DNA of 64,000 bases from Elusimicrobia bacterium HGW-Elusimicrobia-1 (GTDB lineage Bacteria; Elusimicrobiota; Endomicrobiia; PHAN01): assembly GCA_002841695.1 (NCBI GenBank), contig PHAN01000001.1:62001-126000 (forward strand). Reading direction: 5' to 3'. Position numbers and translations under genes: made by a program. This document shows positions 25,647 through 34,289 of the stretch, in pieces (the stretch's first letter is position 1; each line of letters opens with the position of its first letter). The notes under the pieces were generated by a model. It was not told where the DNA came from and made no database searches. It saw nothing but the letters and a program-made list of their open reading frames with translations.

Positions 25647-25740
25647 GCAGGGGCGAAAGATTTTTCGCCCATGCCGGTGAAAAATGTTCTGCCGGTGAAA
25701 AATGTTTTGTTTGTAGGGGCGAAAAATCTTTCGCCCCTGC
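25647..25740. repeat. Inverted ggggcgaaaaatctttcgcccct repeat with internal tandem
   Basis: Two 24-base arms (25647-25670 and 25717-25740) are essentially perfect inverted copies. Between them the unit TGCCGGTGAAAAATGTT occurs twice in tandem. A single copy of the arm is also in the composite repeat at about 18033-18063. It lies between glmU and prs. Confidence 0.8.
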
Positions 25741-25756
25741 TTCAAGGAAGGAAAAA

Positions 25757-26683
25757 ATGGATTTGGAACTCAAAATATTTTCCGGCAGCGCCAATCCCGA
25801 ATTGTCGACATCCATAGCCCGTCTGGCCGGAGTGCCCCTCGGAAAAATGGAGTCGTCGAGATTTTCCGACGGCGAATCGCGCATAAGCATCGAAGATAAT
25901 GTCCGCGGCTCCGACGTTTTCATAATACAACCCACCACTCCTCCGGTAAACGAGAGCGTGATGGAACTGCTGATAATAATAGACGCTTTGCGCCGCGCCT
26001 CCGCAGGACGGATAACGGCGGTTATGCCCTACTACGGATACGCCAGACAGGACAGAAAGTCCGAGCCCAGGGTCCCGATTACATCCAAACTCATAGCCAA
26101 TCTGATAACGGCCGCCGGGGCCAACAGAGTGCTCGCGCTTGACCTGCACGCCGGTCAGATTCAGGGATTTTTCGATATTCCCGTCGACCATCTTTACGCC
26201 GCTCCGGTTTTTCTGGAATATTTTAAGGACCGTTCCAACACGGTAGTCGTATCGCCGGACGCCGGCGGCGTTGAACGCGCGCGCGCGTTCGGAAAGAGGA
26301 TGAATTCGGAACTCGCCATTGTGGACAAACGCCGTCCCAGGCCGAACCAATCCGAGGTGCTCAATCTCATAGGCGACGTGGAGGGCAAAAGGGCCGTCAT
26401 CGTGGACGATATGGTCGATACTGCCGGCACCATAGTTCAGGTCGCCGCGCTTCTTAAGAAAAAGGGCGCCAAAGAAGTCATTTGTGTTTGCACCCACGCC
26501 ATACTTTCCGGCGACGCCAAAGAAAAAATAGAAAAATCCGAAATATCAAAAATCATCACGACGGATACGATATATCACAAGCAGCTTCCGCCCAAAATTC
26601 TTAAACTTTCAGTAGCCGGCCTGCTGGCCGACGCGATAAAAAGAATTCACGCCAACGAATCGGTAAGCTCTCTTTTCGTATAG
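25757..26683 (+). CDS. prs: Ribose-phosphate pyrophosphokinase (PRPP synthetase)
   Basis: Makes PRPP for nucleotide, histidine and NAD synthesis. Motifs are FSDGESRISI, MPYYGYARQDRK, DLHAGQIQGFFDIP and the PRPP loop VIVDDMVDTAGT. The length of 308 residues is normal. AAGGAAGG precedes the start. It is followed by rplY and pth as in many bacteria. Confidence 0.97.
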   Translation: MDLELKIFSGSANPELSTSIARLAGVPLGKMESSRFSDGESRISIEDNVRGSDVFIIQPTTPPVNESVMELLIIIDALRRASAGRITAVMPYYGYARQDRKSEPRVPITSKLIANLITAAGANRVLALDLHAGQIQGFFDIPVDHLYAAPVFLEYFKDRSNTVVVSPDAGGVERARAFGKRMNSELAIVDKRRPRPNQSEVLNLIGDVEGKRAVIVDDMVDTAGTIVQVAALLKKKGAKEVICVCTHAILSGDAKEKIEKSEISKIITTDTIYHKQLPPKILKLSVAGLLADAIKRIHANESVSSLFV

Positions 26684-26713
26684 GCACAAAACGCAACCCG
26701 GAGGAACAAAACA

Positions 26714-27424
26714 ATGCAGGAAATCAATCTGGACGTAATCGTACGGCAAAGCACAAAGAAGGGCGAGGTAAAGCGCTCGCGCGAATCGGGGCAAATACCC
26801 TCGGTTATTTACGGCAGGGGCGAGGAGAATATAAACGGTTACATCGACGCGAAAATCTTCAATAAGATGATTAAGAATTTTTCGTCGGGTAACACGATAT
26901 TCAACCTTAATGTCGCCGGCGGCGTGAAAAAAGCCATCATCAAGGACATACAGATAGATGTCGTGAAACGCGACTCGATACACGTCGACTTTCAGATAGT
27001 TTCAATGGCTTCCAAAATCGAGGTATCGGTTCCGCTCAGGATTTCCGGCGAAGCGCCCGGTGTCAAACTGCACGGCGGTATTCTTGAGCATTTCATCCGC
27101 GAGCTGAAAGTAAAATGCCTGCCCAAAGATATTCCGCAGTCCATTACGGTCGATGTTTCCGGTCTCGAAATAGGCCGGGGTATTACCGTCGGGGAATTGC
27201 CTAAATTTGAAGGCGTGGAATTTCACGCCGACGCTCACGCCATGATCGTAAACGTGGTGGCTCCCAAGAAGGAAGAGGTTGTCGCGCCCGAAGCCGCCAC
27301 CGCCGCCGCCGAGCCCGAAGTCATATCCAAGGGCAAGAAAGACGAGGAAGGCGTCGAGGGAGAGGTCAAAGAAGGCAAAGAAGGCAAAGACGTCAAGGAA
27401 GCCAAGAAACCTTCGGATAAATGA
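26714..27424 (+). CDS. rplY: 50S ribosomal protein L25, Ctc (long form)
   Basis: Binds 5S rRNA. It is the long L25/TL5/Ctc type with an N-terminal L25 domain (VKRSRESGQIPSVIYGRG) and a C-terminal beta domain (VPLRISGEAPGVKLHGGILEH). The 236 residues end in an Ala/Pro segment and a low-complexity Lys/Glu/Gly tail made of short EGK-like units, which is unusual in its regularity but common in kind for long L25s. GGAGGA lies upstream. It overlaps pth by four bases. Confidence 0.94.
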   Translation: MQEINLDVIVRQSTKKGEVKRSRESGQIPSVIYGRGEENINGYIDAKIFNKMIKNFSSGNTIFNLNVAGGVKKAIIKDIQIDVVKRDSIHVDFQIVSMASKIEVSVPLRISGEAPGVKLHGGILEHFIRELKVKCLPKDIPQSITVDVSGLEIGRGITVGELPKFEGVEFHADAHAMIVNVVAPKKEEVVAPEAATAAAEPEVISKGKKDEEGVEGEVKEGKEGKDVKEAKKPSDK

Positions 27425-27999
27425 CCGCCGCCGGCCGAATAAAACTGCTCGTAGGACTGGGCAATCCCGGCGAGCGTTACCGCAATACCCGTCACAACGC
27501 GGGCTTCGAAGTGGCCGATTCAGTGGCCGCGGCCCTCGATGCGGATTTTAGGGAACATTCAAAATATCTGCTGGCCCGCGCCGCAGATGTATCGGTAGTT
27601 AAACCGTCGACGTTTATGAATCTGTCGGGAGAAGCCGTGGCTTCTCTGGCCGCCAAACGAGGTTTTAAGCCGGAAGAAATTCTGGTGGTGTGCGACGACT
27701 TCGCCTTGCCGCTGGGTAAAGTCAGATTGCGCCGCGACGGTTCGGCGGGCGGACACAACGGCTTAAAAAGCGTTATCGGCGCCGTGGGCGGCGGATTCGC
27801 CCGCCTCCGTGTGGGCGTGGGGCCTTTGCCTGACGGAAAGGATGCCTCGGATTTTGTGCTGGAGCGCGTATCGCCGCCGGACTCCGAGACGTTAAAATCG
27901 GCCGTCTCGCTTGCGGCCGGAGTGGCGCGGCGCCTGCTGGAATCAAACGATAAATCGTCCGGCACGTGGAGCGTTTCCGAACCTGGAGAAGAATTATGA
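27421..27999 (+). CDS. pth: Peptidyl-tRNA hydrolase
   Basis: Releases peptides from dropped-off peptidyl-tRNA. Motifs are LVGLGNPGERYRNTRHNAGF (the His is catalytic), KPSTFMNLSGEAV, and DDFALPLGKVRLRRDGSAGGHNGLKS. The length of 192 residues is normal. It overlaps both rplY and the following ATPase gene by ATGA-type junctions, linking translation genes with an ATPase subunit. Confidence 0.96.
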   Translation: MTAAGRIKLLVGLGNPGERYRNTRHNAGFEVADSVAAALDADFREHSKYLLARAADVSVVKPSTFMNLSGEAVASLAAKRGFKPEEILVVCDDFALPLGKVRLRRDGSAGGHNGLKSVIGAVGGGFARLRVGVGPLPDGKDASDFVLERVSPPDSETLKSAVSLAAGVARRLLESNDKSSGTWSVSEPGEEL

Positions 28000-28334
28000 C
28001 GAAGGAAATGACAATAGAAGCCGCCGTCGAGGCCATAAAAAGCAAAGAGGAAGAGGCGGCTGCCGCCGTCGAGGCCGCTGTCGCGGAGGCGCGCGCCATT
28101 GTGGATGCCGCGTCGACGTCGGCAAAAGAAGAAATAGCCAGGTTTGCCTCCGGCCTCGAAGAAGATTCCCGCCGCTCCGAGGCCGTATACGAAGAAAAAG
28201 CGTCGCGCCTGGGCGATAAGACATCCGCCGAACTGGCCGCGTCCGCCAAATCTTCGCTGGAATCGGCCCGCGCCGGAGTGTCGTCGGCTTCGGCTTCGCT
28301 GGATAAAAAATTCCGCAAACTCGAATGGCTGTGA
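27996..28334 (+). CDS. V/A-type ATPase peripheral stalk subunit G/H
   Basis: The protein has 112 residues, almost wholly an Ala/Glu-rich helix (EEAAAAVEAAVAEARAIVDAAS), as in the G/H (NtpF, AhaH) subunits that pair with subunit E to form peripheral stalks. The start ATG overlaps the pth stop and is preceded by GGAG; the frame opens earlier, at 27966, inside pth. Subunit I follows 35 bases later. Low-complexity sequence makes homology weak by itself, so the neighbour carries much of the call. Confidence 0.72.
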   Translation: MTKEMTIEAAVEAIKSKEEEAAAAVEAAVAEARAIVDAASTSAKEEIARFASGLEEDSRRSEAVYEEKASRLGDKTSAELAASAKSSLESARAGVSSASASLDKKFRKLEWL

Positions 28335-28369
28335 CGCGCGCGGGTTTTTATCGAAGTGTTTAATCAAAA

Positions 28370-30334
28370 ATGTCCGTAGCCAAAATACTCAAAATCACTC
28401 TCTTTTTTCCCGCCGCCGCCGAGGATCGCGTCCTGCGCCTTCTCTACGATATGGAATGCGTCGAGGCCGTCACCGGACGTATTTCCGAAGAGAGGCGCCA
28501 GAAAGAATCCGAGTCGGGCTCAAAACGTCTTGAAGACGTTTCGTCGCGGCTCGATTCCGTGCGGATGGCCATAGATTCAATCTCGCGCGCCGCCTCGGCG
28601 ATGTCCATGCCGCCTTCGTCCGGCTCAAAAATCAGGATGTCCGCCGGGCAGGAAGCGTCGCTTCCGTCGACTTTCGATTATATGGACGTTTGCGCGAACG
28701 TCTCAATGCTCTCAAAATCCATATCCGAGGCGGAAAGTTCCGCGCTGCGCTACGATATCGAAGCCGCCCGCCTCGAACCATGGAAGGATATCCGCGCCAA
28801 ACTCGCCGACCTCTCCGACGGCTCCACCGTGCGATTTTTCGCCGGACAGAGCGCGTCCGCGCGCGCCAGAGAGTTTTTTGCCGCGCTGGAAAAATATCCT
28901 CATTATCCCGCCCCCATATCCGACGACGGCAAGACGATGTCATTCGGTCTGGCCTATCCCGCCTCTTTGGCCGGCAAGATAACGACCGCAGCCAGAAAGT
29001 ACGGCATAACCGAAGTGCCTTATTCCTCATCCGAAGACACTCCGGGCGAAATGCTCCGGCGCGTGCTTTCCGCCCGCGCCGCGCATATCCGCCGCGCCCG
29101 CCGCCGCAGGGAAAAGCTGGCGCATTTGTCCCCGCGCCTCCGGGAGCTTAAAGCCGTCTACGACATTCTGCTTAAACAAAAAACACTTCTTGAATCAGGG
29201 AAGATGATGTTTTCTACCGCGAGTATCCGGTATTTTACCGGATGGGTCACAGCCGCTCAGCTGCCGAAACTTGAATCCGCCCTCGGCGGCGTCGGCGTTG
29301 CCAGTCACATGGCGGTCGAAAATCCGTCGGCCGGCGACGACGTTCCGGTGGCGCTCGAAAATAAAAAACCTTTCGAGCCGTTTGAAGTCGTCACCGACTT
29401 ATACGGGAAGCCGTCGTATTCCGAGTCGGACCCTACGCCGTGGGTTGCTCCTTTCTTCGCCATTTTCTTCGGGATATGCATGGCCGACGCCCTTTATGGA
29501 CTTATAATCGCTTCGGCCGGTCTGGCCGGCGTCAAATATCTTAAAACCGCCTACGCCCGCAAGTTCATGCGGCTTGTGTTGTTTTGCGGCGTGTCGACCA
29601 CGATATTCGGAGTCCTGATAGGCGGATATTTCGGCAATCTCGTCGACCGCTTTGAAGTTTTTTCGTTCATAATACCGTTAAAAAACAAGCTGATGATATT
29701 CAACCCGCTTGAAAATTCCATAGAGTTCCTGGCGGCATGTCTTGTGCTCGGATTTATTCAGACGATGCTGGGCAGTTTTCTTAAACTCGCGGGGGATTTG
29801 AAGCAGAAAAATTTCCGCGAGGCGATTCTGTCCGATATGTCCATCATCGGAATCCAGGCGTCGTTTCCTCTCGTGATAATCGGCGAACTGTTCGGCGCCA
29901 AAGTCGCGCCGACATCGTGGCTGCTGGGCGCGCTCGGAGTGTCGTCGGCGGCGCTTATGGTAAACCAGTGGATAGTCAACGACGGGATAGTCCTGAAACT
30001 TTTTCAGATGTTCTTTTCCGTCTACGGAGCGATTACGGGCAATGCGCTTTCGGACATACTCAGTTACAGCAGATTGTTCGCGCTGGGGCTGTCCACATCT
30101 TTGCTGGCGATGGTGTTAAACGAGGTCGCCGCGCTTCTCTTTTCGTCGTACATAGGCATTCCGTTCGGGATTCTGGTGCTTTTGCTTTTCCACCCTTTTA
30201 TACTTTTGATCAGCTCGCTCGGCGCGTATGTTCATACGAGCCGTCTTCAGTATCTGGAATTCTTTAATAAATTTTTTCGCGGCGGCGGACGGGAAATGCG
30301 TCCGCTGGCCTGGGTAAAAAAATACACCGCCTGA
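28370..30334 (+). CDS. V/A-type ATPase subunit I (a subunit)
   Basis: The membrane stator that forms the ion half-channels. The protein has 654 residues: a soluble N-terminal half with coiled coil (about 1-340), then about seven membrane helices from residue 355. Conserved features are DPTPWVAPFFAIFFGICMADALYG and SYSRLFALGLSTSLLAMVLNEV, with the channel Arg in YSRLFALGL. Together with the G/H gene it is split from the other ATPase genes, which lie 21 kb downstream at 51714-58266. Confidence 0.94.
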   Translation: MSVAKILKITLFFPAAAEDRVLRLLYDMECVEAVTGRISEERRQKESESGSKRLEDVSSRLDSVRMAIDSISRAASAMSMPPSSGSKIRMSAGQEASLPSTFDYMDVCANVSMLSKSISEAESSALRYDIEAARLEPWKDIRAKLADLSDGSTVRFFAGQSASARAREFFAALEKYPHYPAPISDDGKTMSFGLAYPASLAGKITTAARKYGITEVPYSSSEDTPGEMLRRVLSARAAHIRRARRRREKLAHLSPRLRELKAVYDILLKQKTLLESGKMMFSTASIRYFTGWVTAAQLPKLESALGGVGVASHMAVENPSAGDDVPVALENKKPFEPFEVVTDLYGKPSYSESDPTPWVAPFFAIFFGICMADALYGLIIASAGLAGVKYLKTAYARKFMRLVLFCGVSTTIFGVLIGGYFGNLVDRFEVFSFIIPLKNKLMIFNPLENSIEFLAACLVLGFIQTMLGSFLKLAGDLKQKNFREAILSDMSIIGIQASFPLVIIGELFGAKVAPTSWLLGALGVSSAALMVNQWIVNDGIVLKLFQMFFSVYGAITGNALSDILSYSRLFALGLSTSLLAMVLNEVAALLFSSYIGIPFGILVLLLFHPFILLISSLGAYVHTSRLQYLEFFNKFFRGGGREMRPLAWVKKYTA

Positions 30335-30367
30335 CGGATTTACCGTCGGAAGTTCGGAGGCATTAAA

Positions 30368-30886
30368 ATGATAAGAAAACAATTCCTGATTAAGCCCAAA
30401 CTTCAGATCAAGTATATGGTCATCACGGCCGCCGTCGTGATTTTGAGCGCGGTGGTGGTGTATCTGTCGCTGCATCATGTGCTTCGCTCGGCCGGCGGAA
30501 TGGAACAACTTACGACCGGCGAGTGGATTCGCCTTCAAAGCGCGCTCGACAGAAGTTTAATATGGATAGTCGGATTCATAGCGGCGGTTCTGGCCGTCGA
30601 AAGCGTGTTCTTTTTTCACAGGATGGTCGGACCTCTTTATGTTTTTGAAAAAGTGCTGGGCGCCATCAAAGCCGGCGACCTTACGCAGAGGGTAAATCTC
30701 AGGCAGGGCGACGAATTCAAGGAAGTCGCCGCCGAATATAACGCCATGGCCGACAATCTTGCCGCAACGATATCTTCTGCCCGCGATTCCGCGGACAAAA
30801 TAGCCTCATCCTCCGAGTTGCCCGCGTCGCTGTCGTCCGAGGTCGCGAAACTTTCGGCGGCGCTGAAAGTTTTCAAGACCAAGTGA
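30368..30886 (+). CDS. Membrane HAMP-domain protein without output domain
   Basis: The protein has 172 residues. Two membrane helices (about 17-37 and 63-83) flank a short outside loop of about 25 residues, and a HAMP domain follows (about 84-136: RMVGPLYVFEKVLGAIKAGDLTQRVNLRQGDEF in overlapping form). A short helical tail ends the protein, with no methyl-accepting, kinase or cyclase domain. The loop is too small for a usual ligand-binding domain. It may signal to a partner protein by helix packing. Its end overlaps nadA by four bases (GTGA), an odd pairing with a biosynthetic gene. Confidence 0.75.
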   Translation: MIRKQFLIKPKLQIKYMVITAAVVILSAVVVYLSLHHVLRSAGGMEQLTTGEWIRLQSALDRSLIWIVGFIAAVLAVESVFFFHRMVGPLYVFEKVLGAIKAGDLTQRVNLRQGDEFKEVAAEYNAMADNLAATISSARDSADKIASSSELPASLSSEVAKLSAALKVFKTK

Positions 30887-31797
30887 AAGAACTCCGTCGG
30901 GAAATACTGCGCCTTAAAGAATTCCGCAAAGCCGTAATACTGTCCCATAATTATCAGGCGGACGAAATTCAGGATATAGCCGATTTTACGGGCGACTCGC
31001 TGGAACTTGCGCGCCGCGCGGCTTCTCTGGGCGATTCCGTAGAGACGGTGGTTTTCTGCGGCGTCTATTTTATGGCCGAGACGGCCGCGATTCTTAACCC
31101 CTCCAAAAAAATACTCATTCCCGATCCTCTGAGCGGCTGTCCCCTGGCCGATATGATTACCGCCAAAGAACTGTCGGAACTTAAAGCGGACAATCCCGGC
31201 GCGACGGCCGTCTGCTACGTGAATTCTTCGGCCGAAGTCAAGGCCGTATCGGACATTTGCTGCACGTCCTCCAACGCCGAAAAAGTCGTCGGGACGGCCG
31301 CGGCCGCCGGCGGGCGCGTAATATTTGTTCCCGACAGAAATCTGGGCGACTGGGTGCGCCGCCGCACGGGCGCGGATATGATTATCTGGGACGGATTTTG
31401 CCCCACGCACGACAGAGTCGCGGCGGACGACATCGCGGCCGCCCGCCTAAAACATCCGTCGGCAAAGATTCTGGCTCATCCCGAATGCAGGGCCGAAGTG
31501 CTGGAACTCGCCGACGAAGTCGCATCGACTTCGGGGATGTTAAAAATCGCGCGGGAGTCGCCTGATGCCGAGTTTATAATAGTGACCGAATCCGGCCTTC
31601 TGTGGCGGCTGCGAAAAGAAAATCCGTCCAAAAAATTCCATTCGGCAACGCCCAAGCTCGTCTGCCCGAATATGAAAAAAAACGACCTTCATAAACTTCA
31701 CAGAGTTTTGAAATCAATGGATGCCGCCGTCGATGTGCCGGAAGATGTGCGCGTTCGCGCAAAAAAGGCGATAGAGAGAATGTTATCCGTGAAATGA
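30883..31797 (+). CDS. nadA: Quinolinate synthase A
   Basis: A [4Fe-4S] enzyme that condenses iminoaspartate with dihydroxyacetone phosphate to quinolinate for NAD. The three cluster cysteines sit in VVFCGVYFMAETAA, CTSSNAEKVV and AHPECRAEV. The protein opens with ILSHNYQADEIQDIADFTGDS, the family signature, in part. The length of 304 residues is normal for the short type. The start is GTG within the overlap with the HAMP gene. NadB follows after a 230-base repeat region. Confidence 0.96.
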   Translation: MKELRREILRLKEFRKAVILSHNYQADEIQDIADFTGDSLELARRAASLGDSVETVVFCGVYFMAETAAILNPSKKILIPDPLSGCPLADMITAKELSELKADNPGATAVCYVNSSAEVKAVSDICCTSSNAEKVVGTAAAAGGRVIFVPDRNLGDWVRRRTGADMIIWDGFCPTHDRVAADDIAAARLKHPSAKILAHPECRAEVLELADEVASTSGMLKIARESPDAEFIIVTESGLLWRLRKENPSKKFHSATPKLVCPNMKKNDLHKLHRVLKSMDAAVDVPEDVRVRAKKAIERMLSVK

Positions 31798-31812
31798 CGG
31801 CCGCGCTACCTT

Positions 31813-31978
31813 GTCATTCCCGCCCCGTATCAAGTACGGGGTAAACTCCAGCGGGAATCCAGAATTGTAGTTCACAATGGATTCGTCCCCGAATGTCTTT
31901 ATCGGGGATAAAAACATTCGGGAATGACAAAACCCAAAAAACGGCGATTGCCACATATCCCGTTTTCACGGGAATGAT
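31813..31978. repeat. gtcattcccg-family repeat cluster
   Basis: GTCATTCCCGCCCCG...GCGGGAATCCAG (31813-31863), then CCCCGAATGTCTTTATCGGGG and CATTCGGGAATGAC, then CCCGTTTTCACGGGAATGAT near 31978. It occupies most of the 230 bases between nadA and nadB. No gene is seen there. Confidence 0.75.
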
Positions 31979-32027
31979 ACTCGTGGAGAGTTTGTCGCCG
32001 GCAACTATATATGTGTAACTCAATAAA

Positions 32028-33689
32028 ATGCTGAAGACCGACTTTCTCGTCATAGGTTCCGGCCTCGCCGGACTTCTTACGTCGCTGAAACTATCCGAAA
32101 CGGGCGAAGTGACACTTATTACCAAGCGTTCTCTGATCGACGCGGCGACTTCTCTTGCGCAAGGCGGAGTGGCCTGCGTGACGGCCGCCGACGACGATTT
32201 TCGTTTTCACGTGAAAGATACGCTTGTGTGCGGACGCGGTTTGTCGAAAAAGTCCATAGTGGAAAAAGTTGTCCGCCGCGCGCCGGAGGCAATAGCGGAA
32301 CTCTCGAAGGCGGGCGTGAAATTCGATTTGACCCCGTCGGCTGAAAAGACCGATACCGGCGAGCCCGGGGTGGTCTACCCTCGGGCCGAACTCGGGCTTG
32401 AGGGGGGACATTCCCGCAGGAGAATACTTCATGTCGGCGATAAAACCGGCGCTTCGATAGAAGCGGCGCTGATTAAAGCGGTTCTCGCCGCGTCGCCGCG
32501 CATAAGAGTGTTGGAAAATTACGCCGCGATAGACCTCGTCACAAAAAATAAGATAGAGCGGCTCTCTTCCCGCCGCCGAGGCAATGTTTGTTACGGCGCG
32601 TACGCGCTCGACGTGGAACGCGGCAAAGTCGCGGAGATTCTGGCTTCAAGAACTGTTCTGGCCTCCGGCGGCGCGGGCAAAGTTTATCTCTACACGTCGA
32701 ACCCCGACGTGGCTACCGGAGACGGAGTGGCCATGGCTCATCGAGCCGGATGCCGCGTTTCCAATATGGAGTTCGTACAGTTTCACCCGACGTGTCTTTA
32801 TTATCCCGGCAATAAAACTCTCGACGGCCACTCGTCGGCGCGCTCGTTTCTGATTTCAGAGGCGCTGCGCGGCGAAGGCGCCGTATTGACGCTTAAAAAC
32901 GGATACAAATTTATGAAGGGGTATCATTCGTCGGCAGAACTCGCGCCGCGTGACATAGTGGCGCGGGCTATCGACTCGGAACTCAAAAAAAGCGGCGACG
33001 ACTATGTGCTTCTGGACATAAGCGCCAGGCCGTCGGATTTCATAAAAAAGAGATTTCCCAAAATATACGAGGCCTGCCTTGCCGTAGGCATCGACATTAC
33101 GACGCGGCCCATACCGGTGGTCCCGTCGGCGCATTATTTCTGCGGCGGCGTTGTCGTCGACGAACACGGCGCGACGGACGTCGCCGGGCTCTACGCCGTG
33201 GGCGAAACGGCTTCCACCGGACTTCACGGCGCCAACCGTCTTGCGTCGAACTCGCTTCTGGAATGCGCGGCTTTTGCGCATTTTGCGTCGGAAAAAATTA
33301 AATCGGAAATGTCCTCTTCCGCGCGTTTGAAGTGTTTCCCTAAAGTGCCCCGCTGGGATCCGGGCGCCGCGTCGAGTTCCGACGAGTCGGTCGTCATTTC
33401 CCAGAACTGGGACGAGATACGCCGGTTCATGTGGAACTATGTGGGCATAGTCCGCTCCGATAAACGACTTCGCCGCGCCCGCGAAAGAATCGGACTGATA
33501 AAAAAAGAGATAAACGAGTACTACTGGAATTTCCACGTTTCCCGCGACATAATAGAACTCAGGAACATCGCCGTAGTGGCCGATCTCGTGGTGCGTTCCG
33601 CCTCGTCGCGCCTTGAGTCGCGCGGGCTTCATTACAACATCGACCATCCAAAAAAATCCGCCGCGTACAGAAAAGACACGGTGGTTTGA
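32028..33689 (+). CDS. nadB: L-aspartate oxidase
   Basis: A flavoenzyme that makes iminoaspartate for NadA. FAD site: LVIGSGLAGLL (as FLVIGSGLAG). Other motifs are SLAQGGVA, EGGHSRRRILHVGD, EFVQFHPT and TGLHGANRLASNSLLE. The 553 residues include the C-terminal helical domain of the succinate dehydrogenase family. In anaerobes fumarate serves as electron acceptor. A promoter is likely just upstream, but the hexamers are poor. Confidence 0.96.
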   Translation: MLKTDFLVIGSGLAGLLTSLKLSETGEVTLITKRSLIDAATSLAQGGVACVTAADDDFRFHVKDTLVCGRGLSKKSIVEKVVRRAPEAIAELSKAGVKFDLTPSAEKTDTGEPGVVYPRAELGLEGGHSRRRILHVGDKTGASIEAALIKAVLAASPRIRVLENYAAIDLVTKNKIERLSSRRRGNVCYGAYALDVERGKVAEILASRTVLASGGAGKVYLYTSNPDVATGDGVAMAHRAGCRVSNMEFVQFHPTCLYYPGNKTLDGHSSARSFLISEALRGEGAVLTLKNGYKFMKGYHSSAELAPRDIVARAIDSELKKSGDDYVLLDISARPSDFIKKRFPKIYEACLAVGIDITTRPIPVVPSAHYFCGGVVVDEHGATDVAGLYAVGETASTGLHGANRLASNSLLECAAFAHFASEKIKSEMSSSARLKCFPKVPRWDPGAASSSDESVVISQNWDEIRRFMWNYVGIVRSDKRLRRARERIGLIKKEINEYYWNFHVSRDIIELRNIAVVADLVVRSASSRLESRGLHYNIDHPKKSAAYRKDTVV

Positions 33690-33703
33690 GAATAGAGTGG
33701 TTG

Positions 33704-33769
33704 GTGGATAGTGAATAGTGGGTAGTAAAAGAACCAAAGACAAGAAAACTAACCACTATTCACTAATCA
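33704..33769. repeat. AT-rich inverted repeat
   Basis: GGTGGATAGTGAATAGTGG (from 33704) pairs imperfectly with CCACTATTCACTAATCAC (to 33769). It is a different family from the other repeats and lies between nadB and the aroQ promoter. GATAGTGGG occurs again near 48961. Confidence 0.6.
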
Positions 33770-33802
33770 CCTTTACGATTAGCGCGCCTCGAACCGGATT
33801 TT

Positions 33803-33811
33803 TGCTATAAT
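33803..33811 (+). promoter_or_regulatory. Extended -10 promoter at aroQ
   Basis: TGCTATAAT is a perfect extended -10 (TGnTATAAT). No -35 hexamer is visible. Transcription would start at about 33817-33818, which is the A of the aroQ start codon, so the message may be leaderless. Confidence 0.6.
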
Positions 33812-33817
33812 TACAAC

Positions 33818-34255
33818 ATGAAAAACATACTTGTTATTCACGGGCCAAATCTCAATCTGCTGGGCGAGCGGGAACCCGAGATTTACGGCAAATTCACGCT
33901 CGACGAAATAAACGCCAAAGTCGCCGCAAAGGCCGTTTCTTTGGGCATTGCCGCAGATTTCTTCCAATCCAATTCCGAAGGCGACATAGTCGACGCCATT
34001 CACGCCGCCCGCAAAAAATATGACGGAATAATAATCAATCCGGCCGCCTATACGCACACCAGCGTGGCGCTAAGAGACGCAATCTCGGCTTCCGGCCTGC
34101 CGGTCGTAGAGGTTCATCTTTCTAATATCTATAAAAGAGAGGATTTCCGACGGAAATCCCTCACCGCCGACGCCTGCGTAGGACAGATATCCGGCTTTGG
34201 CGTCGTAAGCTATGTGCTGGCCGTGGAAGCTCTCGCCGCGCGCGGACAAAAATAA
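33818..34255 (+). CDS. aroQ: 3-dehydroquinate dehydratase, type II
   Basis: Third step of the shikimate pathway. The N-terminal [17 protein letters not shown] contains the catalytic Tyr; [17 protein letters not shown] and [17 protein letters not shown] follow. The length of 145 residues is typical. It opens the aroQ-pepP-efp-accB-accC order seen in Bacillus and many other bacteria. The upstream extended -10 implies a transcript with essentially no leader, and no Shine-Dalgarno is seen. Confidence 0.96.
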   Translation: MKNILVIHGPNLNLLGEREPEIYGKFTLDEINAKVAAKAVSLGIAADFFQSNSEGDIVDAIHAARKKYDGIIINPAAYTHTSVALRDAISASGLPVVEVHLSNIYKREDFRRKSLTADACVGQISGFGVVSYVLAVEALAARGQK

Positions 34256-34289
34256 ATCACACATCTTTTTGCGGGCGCGCCCGTTTTTC

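Noticed and set aside
25672-25709. Two tandem 17-base units considered as a CRISPR
   Set aside because: There are only two copies, no spacers and no cas genes; they form the loop of an inverted repeat.
31992-32019. Candidate nadB promoter (TTGTCG, 16 bases, TGTAAC)
   Set aside because: Both hexamers are weak, and an alternative TATATA is at the wrong distance. It is not supported strongly enough to list.
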